Source: Haematococcus lacustris (Eukaryota > Chlorophyta > Chlorophyceae > Chlamydomonadales > Haematococcaceae). From it: DNA of 64,000 bases. The notes under the pieces were generated by a model. The model saw only the letters and a list, made by a program, of their open reading frames with translations. It made no database searches and was not told the DNA's origin. The stretch spans positions 1,708,525 to 1,772,524 of the forward strand of contig JASKMD010000030.1 of NCBI GenBank assembly GCA_030144725.1, written 5' to 3'. A program made the translations under genes and the position numbers. Shown one piece after another: positions 23,901 to 34,600 of the stretch. Each line of letters opens with the position of its first letter. The first letter of the stretch is position 1.

Positions 23901-26900
23901 TGCTGCTGCTGCTGCTGCTCCCGCTGCTGCTGCTGCTGCCGTAGCCCTCCTCTCTCCAGCAGCTGACCAGCTGGCCTGTGGCACCCCTGCCCTTAGCTGC
24001 TTCCACAGCCTCAGGGCCGTGCTCTACCTCCCCTACCTGCTTGCCCTGCTACCCTTTTACCCTGCCACTTCCATAGCGCCTAAGGGCTGAATCCTGCCCA
24101 CCCTAACCTACCTTGCAGACCACCACCTTACCCCCCTGGCACCCTGGCCCCAACCGTAGCCACCATGCGCACCCTTGCCCCGCAGTGCCTGGCCGCCGCT
24201 GCCCTGGCCAACTTGAGCACAGAGCCCGTAGGGCTGGAGGCGCTGTTGCTGGACCAAGACCTGGTCATGCCCAGGGTCTTCGCGGCCCTCAGCGCTGCCT
24301 TCCGCCAGGAAACGCCGTCCAGTAAAACCGAGGCGAAGGCGCTGCTGTCCTCGCACCACGCAGCTGCCGAGGATGTTGGGTTCAAGTCAACCAACGATGC
24401 AAAACCTACTACCACCCGGCGAAGGGCGGCGGTACACGCGGCACGTGCTCGTTGCTTCGCGGCGACGCTGGTAGCCAACGCCATGTCTCACCCGGTGCTG
24501 TCTAAGGCCGTGCTGGGCCAGGTGAGAAGGCAGTCCGCCCCACCCAATTCTGTCACTCGCCGTCTTGCCGTCTTCTATCCTGCTGAATAGCACATGCACA
24601 GTTAGTTGAGGCGTTGAGGCTTAAAGCCAGATGAAGCTGACCCCCAGGTATCACAGGAAGGGTCCGCCCGTATGGTGCTGTGGGGTAGGCTTGACGGAGT
24701 CCTCCCATGCACAGTAGTGGGCTGAGCTGCAAATCATGCAGGGGGGCAGGAGTGGTGGCATTGAACTGTGCGTGCAGGCTGGTTCGGCAACCCTAGCCAC
24801 CCTGCTGCAGCTGGTGCTGAGTCTCCCCTCACCAAGGTGAGGTACAGCAGGGAAGCCCTCCCCCTCCCCCTCCCCCTCCCCCTCCCCCTCCCCCTCCCCC
24901 TCCCCCTCCCCCTCCCCCTCCCCCTCCCCCTCCCCCTCCCCCTCCCCCTCCCCCTCCCCCTCCCCCCTCCCCCTCCCCCTCCCCCTCCCCCTCCCCCTCC
25001 CCCTCCCCCTCCCCCTCCCCCTCCCCCTCCCCCTCCCCCTCCCCCTCCCCCTCCCCCTCCCCCTCCCCCTCCCCCTCCCCCTCCCCCTCCCCTCCCCCTC
25101 CCCCTCCCCCTCCCCCTCCCCCCTCCCCCTCCCCCTCCCCCTCCCCCTCCCCCTCCCCCTCCTCCCCCTCCCCCTCCCCCTCCCCCTCCCCCTCCCCCTC
25201 CCCCTCCCCCTCCCCCTCCCCCCTCCCCCTCCCCCTCCCCCTCATTCTCATGCTGCTTGCCCCTCCTGCTCCGCTGCCGCCGGCAGTGTCGCTGCCCTGC
25301 AGCCCGACCCCTTCCACGGCCTTCACACTCGCGCCGCCCGCATGGCCGCTGTGGCGAGCTGCAGCACCCTGAGCCACCTGCTGGCCCTGCACGGCCCCCA
25401 AGCGCTGGCGGCCCTGCAGGCGGCTACCCTGATGCACTCCCGGCAGATCAACCCAGCCCTCACCGCCTCCACCCACTGCCTCCACCCCCCTCTGCAGCAG
25501 CCAGGCCTGGACCAAGCCGGGCCAAACATGCTCTGGGGGCTAGGCTCCCAGTCAATGCCTGCGCACCATGAGCCAGTGGGGGGGGGGCGGGGGCATCGAG
25601 GAGGGGCCAGCAGGCAGGGGCAGGGGAAGGGGCTCGGGTGGGGGCTGGGGCTTGACCCGGGCCGAGGCCAGGGCTGGCAGGGCGTGCTGCAGCTGCTGGA
25701 CAGTGTGGTGGACCTGCTGGGCTGGGTGGAGTGGTGGGCTCCGGACAGCATCAGTGGGTGATGCGCGGGGCTGGGAGGGCTCAGGGGTCCTTTGCGCAGC
25801 AGGTGGCAGCAGGGCATGAGCACCAGCACCAGCAGTGGCCGTGACATTGGAGGCGGCAGCGGCAGCAGGAGCTGCAGGAGAGGCTGCAGGGGCAGCAGGG
25901 GCAGCAGGGGCAGGGGCGGGGGCAAGGGCGGGGGGGCAGGAGGGACCATGGGTGGTGTAGTGGTAGTGTTTGCTCACATTTTGTCAGGCAGTGGTGTGCA
26001 GCCCCTTGTCAGCTCATGCAGGACCACACAGTGCAGCGCCACCTCACCCCTACCTCATTCAACCTTCCCGTGTGCTCCACCTAACACCCATCCAGTGCCA
26101 GCCCCGTCCCTCCCCCCTGCTCCTCCCTGTCCTGCCCTGCCCTGCCCCTGCCCCGTCCACCCCCTTCCTCTGCCCCCACCTTGCCCTCAGGCGTGAGGCC
26201 GGCCGCTGCTGGGCTGGGTGTGGACCTGGCTGGGGCAGCGGCTGGGCTACTGGGGCAGCTGGCCATCCACGGCATCCCTGGACCTCACTTCAGGTCAGGG
26301 CTCAGCTCTGGACACCAGCTCTTTGAGTCCCTGCCGCTCACCCTCTGCCACCACCCTGCCCACCTGCCCCCTACCACCCTGCCCAACTGCCCCCTGCCGC
26401 CCTGCCCCCTGCCAGCCTCTGCTGCCCCCACTGCACAGGTATGCGGACCAGGCCGTGACCTGCCTGGTCAAGCTGCTGGCGTGCTATCTCCACGGCTGTG
26501 GCAGCAGCAGCAGCCTAGCCCTGAAGACCCACCCGGCAGGCACCCCGTGCGCCGCAGCACCTGGCCCCTGGGCCCCCAGGCTTGCCCCAGGCCATGGAGC
26601 GGGCAGGGGCCTGGGGGGCGCGGGGGGCGGGGAGAGGGTGCTGGACACCGCGGCAGCTCACGCTGCGCTGGCGCTGTGGGCCCTGTGCTCTGCTCCTGAC
26701 TGCAGGCAGTGGGCCAAGCGCGTGGCAGCGGGTGAGTCCTGGACCCCAATACAGCACACATAGGACACCCCTGCCCCTGCCCCTGCCCCTGCCCCTGCCC
26801 CTGCCCCTGCCCCTGCCCCTGCCCCTGCCCCTGCCCCTGCCCCTGCCCCTGCCCCTGCCCCTGCCCCTGCCCCTGCCCCTGCCCCTGCCCCTGCCCCTGC

Positions 26901-29900
26901 CCCTGCCCCTGCCCCTGCCCCTGCCCCTGCCCCTGCCCCCTATGATCCTGGCCTCATGTGCTGCAGACCCCCTAGCGCTGCATGCACTGCGGCGGGTGTG
27001 CCAGCGAGGGCGGCGCCACGGCACTCGGGCCCGCTTCAGCGCAGTGCGCCTGCTGAGCGCCGCCTGCCTAGGCAACCTGGCGGTGCAAGGCCTGCTGCCG
27101 GAGGCCCTGATGGCCAGGCTGGGGGATGAGGAGGGCGGGGTGCCGGGTCTCCTCATGGACCTGGCGGGCTTGGCATTACCCAGCAGCCTCACAGCTTCAC
27201 AGCAGGCACGGGCGGGCAGCATCAGGGGCCCAGGTGAGGTACCGCACCGCATCGCACCGCACCGCACCGCACCGCATCGCACCGCACTGCGCCACACATG
27301 CAACTTCAGATGTGAGGGACAGCTAAATTCACTCCAAGGCATCCTACAACACGGTTAACCTCCACCCAGCTTGCCTGATACAAGTCAACCCAACCGCCAT
27401 CTCTTCTGTGTTTATAGTCTTCCCACCCCCTCTGAGCCCGCCTCCTGACTTCCCAGTCCTCCTACCTTCCACCTATTGCTCCCTCTTGCTGACCCTATCA
27501 TCCTCTCTCCACTTCTCTTTACAGCCGTCACTCTCTCACTCCCCCCTCCTCCCCCCTCACCTCCAGCTCTCTTACCTCCTCCTGCCTCTGCTAATGCTCC
27601 GCATGGAGAAACAGTGGCAGATCCCTATCCCCTAGGCTGAAGCTTCCTGTTGACAGAGGCAGACACGTCGAACCCCAGCCAGCTTGATGCTAAGCGCCAC
27701 ACAAGGGCTTGCTGCCAACACTCCCTCTTGCCCCTGGCACCCCTGGCACTCCTGGCCGGTGCAGGTGAGGGCAAGAGGGGGCGGCGTGGTGGGGGTGTAG
27801 GGGCGGTCGAGGAGCTGCAGGAAGCTGCTCGCGCTGCCTCACTCCACCTAGTGGGCGTGTATGGCGACATGCGGACAAGCCTGGGCATGCAAGTGAGTTG
27901 GGCTGGCGGCACTCTGGCATCACAGCCACAAGCGTGACTGTGCAGAATGCATGATGTTGTTTCACATTCTGCAGCGCTCAGTGATGCGAACGACCACACC
28001 TTGTGATGCCAACATGCCCACTAGACAACAGGCTGCCACCGTAACCGCGGTGTGGCAGGCAGCAGCCACATTGGGCACTAATTTGCTCCCCTTCCCTGCA
28101 GGCCCTCACAGCCCTTGCACTCCTGGTCACACTCCCTGGGGGATGTGCCGCTGCCCTGGCTGCCCCAGCTGCGCCCACCGCCCTCCCTCCTCTCCTCACT
28201 TGTCGAGCCCAAGATGCACAGCAGGCCGCCGCTGCGCTGGTTAGTGTGTTGGCTCACGCCGGGACTCCTGCCCAGCGCGCCACACTCGTGGGCTGGCCCG
28301 GCTTGCTACCCGGTTTGACGGAAGCCGCGGGGGCGGCTAGTGCTGCGACCGCCGCTTTTGCCAGTGTGGCGCTCGCCGACTTGGCGCTTGAGCCGGAGTG
28401 CGCAGCCGTGGTGGCCGCTCCCGCAACCCTTTCTGCGCTCCTGGCCCTGCTAGCTGCGCCCTTGGCTTTGTTGTCGGGGATTTCAAATCCGTCGACCAAC
28501 TGCGCGCCAGAGCACACGGAAGATGAACACCGTGGCAGCCTTTCGCAGAGCCCCATCCCATCGCCTGGCAATCCAAGTCGGCAGCCAGTCACACTTGCGA
28601 AATCGCCACCAGCGGAGCTGCTGTTACCTTCCCAACCGTTCCAGGGCAGCCTCTGCTTCTCGTCTCTCGCGCGGCTGCCCAGCCTTGACCGCGGCTCCAG
28701 CTCCAGTCGTGCCAGCCCGGGCACCAGCCCCAGCGCTGCGCCGCTGGCATACCTCGTGTACGACACGCCCAAGGCCGCAGTCAACTTGCCAGGTCGTGCG
28801 GTGGTTGAAAGCGGCGGTTGTCCTGCTTTTACGCCGCCCCCTCCGCGTTTCGGCCGCTCCACGCTGACTGGCACAAGCCCACCCAGCCCCGCAAGTCACC
28901 AACAGCGCTCGCCCACCCTGACCCTGACGCCTCTGCCTTCAACCCCGCTGCTACCCCCTCTAGGCGCTGGCGCCGCATCCCCCGCCCAAGGCGGAAGCAA
29001 TGCGGTCAGTGGGGGCTGCCACAAGGACCAAGACGGCAACATGGCCCAGACCAAGCGCAGCGCGCTGAAGCTGCCCGCCCTGAGTGCAGCAGTAGGTTTG
29101 ACTGAGGCACCAGTGGTAGGTGACCCGCGCTGTCCTGACCCTATAGCAGCGGAGGGGGTGGCTCTGGGAGCAACTCCCATGCTGCCTCAGGCATCAGCCC
29201 TGCCCAGGCCGTCACCACCACCATTGGCCCCAGCCGCAAGGCCAGCAGAAGGTGCAGAGGCGGGGGACACTGGCAGGCGGGACAGCACCACAGACTCGCC
29301 AGCAGGGGCAGGGGTAAGGGCAGGGCAGCAGTCTGTTGAAGGGCTAGCCCAGGGTCAGGCGGAGGCCAAGGGGTTGGCGCAGGCCCCTGAGGTACCGACC
29401 GTGAGCGCAGCGTTTTCCCAGAGCCTAGCTGTCTCCTTGGCTGGGGCTATGGGAGCAGCAGGTGCGGATGAGGGGGCAGGCAGGTGTGCTTGAGGGGGCA
29501 GGCAGGCACCTCAGGCAGGCAGGCAGGCAGGCACCTCAGGCAGTACCTCAGGCAGGCACCTCAGGCAGGCAGGCAGGCACCTCAGGCAGGCACCTCAGGC
29601 AGTACCTCAGTACCTCATGTGTGTTCTGCCAGGTGCCAGGTCTTCTGCTCTGGGTAGCTCTGGTGAGCAAAGATGTGATTTAATGGTGCGGGGTGCGTGA
29701 CTCCAACACTGTTCACAGCGTTGCTGCTGCTGCTGCTATTGCTATTGCTACTAGCTTTTCTCAAGCTCCTCTTACTGATGCCACATCCTTGTTGTTGCCA
29801 TTGCCTCCAGGCACCGTCCAAAACCTGGCTGCAGCACCGGACCTTGCTGCAGCATTGCTCGATCTTGGGCTGCTGCCGCTAGTGCAGGAGCTGCTGGCAG

Positions 29901-30521
29901 CAGTTCAGAGCATGGGGCAGGTTGCAGCACCGCCAGGTAAGGCTGCAGGGGCCTGGGCCAGGGCCAGGCTGGTCTGCACCCATGCGGGTATCTTGGCTAG
30001 AAACAGCTGCTTAGCTGCACCTGCAGGGGCGCCAGTGTTCAATGTGTTCATCTCCTGCCACTAGCTGCACAAGCCTGCCAGGCTTGCCGGAGTCCCGCCG
30101 GTCAGCCCACTCACCTGCCTCCCCGCCTGCCCACCCACCTGCCTGCCTGCATTTGCCCACCTTCACCAGCCTGCCTGGCGTCTGGCCCCATGTGGTGGCA
30201 CAGGACTTCCCATGGAGGTGCTTGATGCGGTGAGGGGGCTGGAGCTGCTGCTGCTGGGCGTGGTGGCTAACCTGGCTGCCTGCGGCCCCGACACCGTGAC
30301 TGCCCTGCTGGCCCTACCCCACCAGCCCCTGGCAGCACTGCTGGTGGAGGCCCTGTGCCGCTGTGGACAGCACCAGGCCAGCGCCAGGGCCCTAGGCAGC
30401 TCAGCTCCTTCAGCTCACGCCCATCCGCAGCCTGACAAGCTCAGCCTTAGTGGGGTTCAGCTCTTGGCTGTGGCAGCCCCACCACCACCACCACCCAAGG
30501 AGGCCAAAGGGACCGCACCGG

Positions 30522-30563
<42 letters not shown>

Positions 30564-31613
30564 CAGCAGCAGGAGCAGCAGGGCAGTGGGAGGAGGTGGG
30601 CAGCTCCGTCGCAGGCAATGTGCAGAACGCAGCTTCTCCATCCCTACACACTGGGATGAGGGAGCCCACGCTGGGGATGGCACCCACTGGGGTGGTGGAG
30701 AGGTCAGGGCCAGGGGCAAGAGTCAGCGGAGCTGACAGTCAGTTCAGTGGCCCTGACCTGCAGCAGCTCACAGCCTTGGCTCTGGGCGCCTTGTATAACC
30801 TGCTGTCCGCGACTGTTCCTGAGCCCACCAGCTTCCACGCCTCTGGCCCTGGCCCTGCCCACTCCTCCCTGACCCTGCCTGTCCTCCCTCACACCTTGTT
30901 GAGCAATGCACCAGGCTTTGCTGCATTGACCGCACCAGCCAGTCAGCCAACACAGCTGACACTGGGTCAGCTGCCTTGGCCGGCTGAAGCACACTTGTAC
31001 GACCAGACGCGACCTGCGGCATCGAACCCGGGCATGCAACGGCTGCCGGAAACTCCACCGTCCAGTGTCCCGGGTCGTGACGAGCCCAGCGTGGCGGCTG
31101 TAAGCTTGGCGAGCCTGAACAGCATCGCGCCGCCTTCACTCGTTTCGCTAATGGACGCATTGCAGAGCGACGATTTTGACGACGCTCCCAATCATGCGGC
31201 GCTTTCGGCCAAGTCGCTCCGCGACGAGGAGAACGCGGAGGCCACTGTAGGTGAGGGGGCCAGCACACGGTCAAACGACGTTGTCGTGTGCGCAGGCCAA
31301 GTTGCATGGAAGCCCCCCGACTTTCTGGTTGCGCGTCAACGGGCATTGCTCGACTTGATGTGGCAGGTGAGGCCGAGGTAGAGAAAACATATTGTCCACA
31401 CTTCTCGCACCAAACGTGCCCTGGCGATGTGCGTGCCCTTCTTGCTCGAAGGATTCGCGCGCAAGCACTGCGCTGGAGGCCGTGTTGGCGCAGCCCAACA
31501 GTGGGGCGTGGGATGCGCACGTCAGTGTTGCTAGCAGGCACATGAGGCACATGGCCTGGTGGCTACTGGCACGAATGGATGACCACAGCGTTGAACCAGG
31601 GCAACAGCTCTAG
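12436..31613 (+). CDS. Very large armadillo-like repeat protein (multi-exon, interrupted by assembly gap)
   Basis: Many plus-strand exons encode Ala/Leu-rich helical repeats typical of ARM/HEAT solenoids. Examples are 14005-14147 (LLQHPDLAVRVAASGGLWEL), 14574-14701 (LLMLLATDPHHAASIAASL), 15045-15402 (LLEVLLQHDSPSLLQSASSA), 15703-16244, 17389-17506, 20980-21111, 22640-22850, 24186-24521 (AAAALANLSTEPVGLEALL), 26439-26730, 26967-27233, 28102-29490 (long, with a Ser/Pro-rich disordered part), 29811-29937 and 30207-31369. The last stretch ends VSVASRHMRHMAWW and a stop at 31611-31613. Each exon block is flanked by AG and GT signals and lies on one strand. A polyglutamine tract occurs near 15270. 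I treat this as one gene because no start or stop architecture separates the blocks; two adjacent genes remain possible. The 5' end is uncertain. ARM proteins are protein-binding scaffolds; no specific orthologue is recognised. Confidence 0.65.
13248..13795. repeat. (CCCCTG)n microsatellite, about 90 units
   Basis: A hexanucleotide array with two interruptions, near 13543 (GCG for CTG) and 13630 (a missing base that shifts phase). It lies in an intron of the ARM-type gene. The strand is highly skewed (C+T versus G), so G-quadruplex formation on the minus strand is possible. Confidence 0.95.
14911..14963. repeat. (CCCTGA)n short array
   Basis: About eight units of CCCTGA in an intron of the ARM-type gene. 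The same unit flanks the right side of the assembly gap. Confidence 0.9.
15269..15317 (+). repeat. (CAG)n in coding sequence, polyglutamine tract
   Basis: About 16 CAG codons within an ARM-type exon encode polyglutamine, after VEEVAWQRQQALEQQ. The exon frame stays open across it. Confidence 0.85.
16892..16975. repeat. Interstitial telomere-like TTAGGG/TTAAGG block
   Basis: GGTTAGGGTTAGGGTTAGGG is followed by degenerate GGTTAAGG units, and the block closes with GGGTTAACCCTAACCC, a short head-to-head inversion. It is in an intron of the ARM-type gene. Human-type TTAGGG telomeres are known in some chlamydomonadalean algae. This may be a repair insertion or a chance simple repeat. Confidence 0.8.
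17156..17372. repeat. (CCCA)n microsatellite, about 53 units
   Basis: An almost perfect tetranucleotide run, located in an intron directly before the exon that begins at 17389. Long ORFs called across it on both strands are artefacts of the repeat. Confidence 0.95.
18620..19119. other. Assembly gap, 500 Ns
   Basis: Exactly 500 Ns, probably a placeholder of unknown true length. It follows an exon of the ARM-type gene (VLVQTRGALGAIIALLPKAV) and is followed by a CCCTGA repeat, so the missing sequence probably includes a simple repeat that could not be assembled, and possibly exons. Confidence 0.98.
19120..19226. repeat. (CCCTGA)n variant array next to the gap
   Basis: Mixed CCCTGA, CCCCTGA and CCTGA units run directly off the gap edge. 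It continues to just before the exon at 19254. Confidence 0.9.
20647..20777. repeat. (ACCTG)n pentanucleotide array
   Basis: About 26 units of ACCTG, one with an insertion (CATG) near 20667. It is intronic in the ARM-type gene. The complementary unit GGTCA/GGTCAG reappears inside the hAT element at 41397-41470. Confidence 0.95.
23421..23526. repeat. (ACTCATGC)n octanucleotide array
   Basis: Thirteen nearly perfect 8-base units, intronic in the ARM-type gene and ending at the acceptor of the next exon (GAVRNLAGCDKGRQEL). Confidence 0.95.
24860..25243. repeat. (CCCCCT)n microsatellite, about 64 units
   Basis: A pure pyrimidine array with several single-base phase changes, intronic in the ARM-type gene. 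The strong polypyrimidine tract lies upstream of an exon start and might affect splicing. Confidence 0.95.
26769..26938. repeat. (CCCCTG)n microsatellite, second array
   Basis: About 28 uninterrupted CCCCTG units, the same unit as 13248-13795, again in an intron just before an exon (26967). Confidence 0.95.
29505..29612. repeat. GGCAGGCACCTCA minisatellite
   Basis: Irregular tandem copies of GGCAGGCA and CCTCA units in the intron after the long exon that ends near 29490. Confidence 0.85.
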
Positions 31614-31659
31614 CCTGGGTTGAGGATGTGCCCTACATATTGTGTGCGGATCGGGCTTC

Positions 31660-31915
31660 ACAAGTTTTAATCCCTACAGCCCTCATGCAACACCAAAATA
31701 AAGCATGAGTTGTAATCAAACACAGGCTGCGAGATCGCTGTTGTAAAGGCTACTGACAGTGTGCCTAATGCCCACTTCAGCTCAGCCTTCTGGTTTGTGT
31801 GCCTCCAGGCTACTACTAGCAAGAGCTCTACCCTACTCTATAGCTCTTACTCACACACATCCCCTTCGTGAGGGGTTTGGTATCTTGTTTTCTTGGATTG
31901 TCTTGCTGTAGCTGG
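31660..31915 (-). ncRNA. Candidate omega RNA / 3' end of Fanzor family F1 (copy B)
   Basis: This is the counterpart of 11733-11988. The same two hairpins are present: 31861-31875 (CCCCT/AGGGG) and 31821-31848 (AAGAGCT/AGCTCTT). It lies between the F1 stop codon and the element border, where Fanzor guide RNAs are known to be encoded. Bases just beyond 31660 would be the guide if this copy were transcribed. Confidence 0.45.
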
Positions 31916-33841
31916 CTATCGCCGCCACTTGCGCCGCCACTTACGCAGCAGGGCCTTGTCACGCAAGTACACCCACTCCTGGCCTGGCCGGCCTGGCTTT
32001 GGCATGGCTGGGCGGCCATCCCAGTAGCACAGCTCGGTGGGGCGTGGGCCTGGGCCGACTGCACAGCGGCGGATGTTCAGCGCGGCTGACACGTCCCGGT
32101 CGTAAAACCTGCACATGGTGTGGGAAATGCATTGAGTCAAGTCATGTGCCATGTCATGTGTCACCTCATGTGGGATATGTTGCAGCCATGTACATGTGCA
32201 TTGTCTGGTCATTGCTTACCTGATGTTGTAGCTTGTTGAGCTCATCAAGCCCCTGACTTGGGAACGCTTCGCCTCGCTGTACACTGGCCGCAGCCACCTG
32301 CATGGACACATGGGGCAATGCACATTTGTAAGATGTTTCCTTACCTTCCCAATCTTGACCCTACCAAGCCGCCTTCACTCCACCACCTCCCAGCACTACC
32401 CTGGCCCTCCCCCACTGACCCTCTCACCTGAAGGACTCAGGCGGCTGCCCAGGCAAGGCCTCAATGGGGTGGTTGTAGGCTGAGCTGACCCGGCTTGTGC
32501 GGAACTCATCCACCAGCACCACACGCCCTGCCCCGAATTGCTGCACTGCCTCTTTCCTCATCTGGCTGACTGGGACACCCCTGCAGCCAATGCTGCCGCT
32601 GCCGCTGAAGCTAGCTGCCCCATAGGCCAGGGCCAGGATGCGGTCCGGCCACCGCTTCTGTGCCTGCTTCTTGACCTGCATCCACACATGGTACAGCACA
32701 CAGTGGCACACATGTGTAAGGTCGGGTATATCAGCAGCAACAGAGGCAGCAACAGGAGCAACAGCAGCTGGCCAGGTGAGCTGACTGTGGTTGGCTGCTG
32801 CCTAGCTCGTGGCTAGCTGCTACTGGGCCTTACCTTGGCCCAGAACGAAGCCACCACGCGCATCTTGCCACAGTACAGCCGGAACTTGGCGTTGGCCCAG
32901 CGCTTCTTCGAGACCTCGGCCCACATGGCGTCATACGTCTCCAGGACGGTGTCGGCGAACCGCCGGTACGAGGCCAGCGAGCTGGGCTTGCTGCTGACCC
33001 GCGACAGGGCTGTGAGCTGCGGCTTCACCTTGGTCAGCCACGTCTTGGTCGCGTGGGCCTGCCGCGTAATGCCGCTGTCCCGGTAGTACTGACCGGCTGT
33101 AAGCTTCCAGTGCCGCACGGATACCACTGTGCCGGCAGCGCTGCGCTCCTCGTGCGCTACAGTGGCCATATTGGTTTTGCCAGGGTCAACGCCAAGCCAC
33201 TCCGCGTGAAGATGGGCCAGTGGGTTGACTGCGTCCAAGCCCCTGCCCATCCGCGGCAGCTCTGCGGGTGGAGCTGCAGGCTTGGGCCGCAGGAACATCA
33301 CGCTGATGGCGACTCCATCGGTGTGCACGATTTGCGCGAAGTTGTGCTTGGGGCTAGCGAGCTTCTGGCGGCGAGGGTCAGGCAGCAATGCATCCCATCG
33401 GTTGGCCACCTGTAGCCACCATCTGCACATACCAAAGCACTTCATTAGCTTGTGTGGGCTCACAAGGCAGGCACAAGGCAGCTGACTGCAGGCTCACAAG
33501 GCATGTGACAGCACACATGGCAGCTGACGGAGCACCAGAGGACTGGCTAGCACCTGACTGCAAGGACCCTAACAATTGTTTGTTCCACAGTTGTGCACAG
33601 CGTCGGCCAGGAAGGCATCCCAAAGCTCTTGCGGGAGGTGGTCGATGAGGTGGGCTATCTTACACTTCCTGCCGTGGTATGTGTTATCCCTATCGCGGGC
33701 AGCGCGGGCCTCTCCGGAAACCTTTCTATTTTGCTGCGCCTCGGTGAGATCCGGCTGTAGTGCCTCGTCGCGGTCCTCAATGTCACTGTCCGGGTCCTCC
33801 GGCACTGGCCTAGGCACGGTTCGTCTTTTTTTCTTAGCCAT
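31916..33841 (-). pseudogene. Fanzor family F1 copy B, exon 1 internally deleted
   Basis: Exons by comparison with copy A: a remnant of exon 1 from ATG 33841 to about 33599, exon 2 at 32834-33409, exon 3 at 32428-32675, exon 4 at 32220-32297 and exon 5 at 31916-32108. All junctions are GT-AG and phases match. All three RuvC motifs are intact: GVDPGKTNMATV, VVLVDEFRTSRVSS and YDRDVSAALNIRR. However, most of exon 1, including its splice donor, is deleted, so a normal N-terminus cannot be made. The zinc-ribbon cysteines usual between RuvC-II and III in TnpB and many Fanzors are absent: the first knuckle position reads VSSAYNH and the second GLMSSTSYN. This is the best template here for the C-terminal half of the family. 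Confidence 0.8.
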
Positions 33842-33951
33842 AGAAAACAACATCGTCAAGCCATCACAAATACTAGGAATTATCGGTTTTGTTTGTTTGC
33901 ATCAGCCATAACAGTCTACCGACGCTTCAACAATCAACTCAACCTCGTAAG

Positions 33952-34030
33952 CTTGGCGGGACAGTCGCTCCCTAGGGACTCTACCCCTGCCATAGCACAG
34001 GCCTGATGGCCCTGCCCGTCATGCAGCAGC
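33952..34030 (-). repeat. Inverted copy of the 8281-8357 segment
   Basis: It begins exactly at the 5' boundary of F1 copy B and matches the sequence downstream of the CbbY gene. It may be a target site duplicated elsewhere, or a fragment carried along during a rearrangement. Confidence 0.75.
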
Positions 34031-34435
34031 TCTCGGGCTTCACAACCTCCGCAGTGTGGATGGTGACCATCATGTCGAGGTGCCCAGTGCATCGGGCAGG
34101 CGGTGGCTAGAAATCATAGGAACGCGAACTGATGGATGCGGAGTGCACCACTATTGTGCGCTATTGTCAAAACTGCCATGGAATCACATCGCCTGTTCTT
34201 GGGTGTTGTTGCTACGTCCTTGATACTACGTAGTTGTACTGGTTGGGCGATGGGAAGCTACGTAGTGAAAAGCTAGTACTTTTCAACGCAAGGTTGAGAC
34301 GCTGATGCGCAACTGTTCGAGACCCAAGCCAGCATGTGGGGCGGGGTAGGGCAGGGCGGGGCGGGGCGCGGCGGGGTGGGACGTGTTCCAACAGCGGTTA
34401 CAGCTACTAGCTAGTGCCAGCATGTGCAGTGGATC

Positions 34436-34600
34436 AGTCGAACAAAACTCATTCAACATGGAACAACATGTATGACTGTGGGTAATCTCACTCAATTTTC
34501 CAATCAGGTTGAAGCATCCTCGGTTATACCCTTGATGACTACAACCGGCCGCAGGGAGCCTGGCGCCTGGTGGCCCAGCCCTGATGATTTCATATTTGTC
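34436..34600 (-). repeat. Partial third copy of the Fanzor F2 3' tail
   Basis: On the minus strand it shares GTGAGATTACCCACAGTC, CCTGATTGG, AACCGAGGATGCTTC and ATGAGTTTTGTTCGACTGA with the 2640-2860 segment. No F2 coding sequence adjoins it, so the tail can occur without the gene. Confidence 0.6.

Larger units (their letters stand above)
31660..33952 (-). mobile_element. Fanzor-type element, family F1, copy B
   Basis: This is the only F1 copy with both ends in the window. The 3' end is near 31660 (shared with copy C to AAAACTTGT) and the 5' end at 33952 (shared with copy A to GCTTACGAGG). It lies just downstream of the ARM-type gene, whose stop is at 31613. Relative to copy A it lacks about 1.03 kb of exon 1 (copy A 893-1920). 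The deletion is replaced by a short insert containing CCCTAACAATTGTTTGTTCC (33568-33587). No terminal inverted repeats are evident. Confidence 0.8.

Noticed and set aside
24829..25515. Glu/Gly-rich ORF on the minus strand
   Set aside because: Created by the CCCCCT array.
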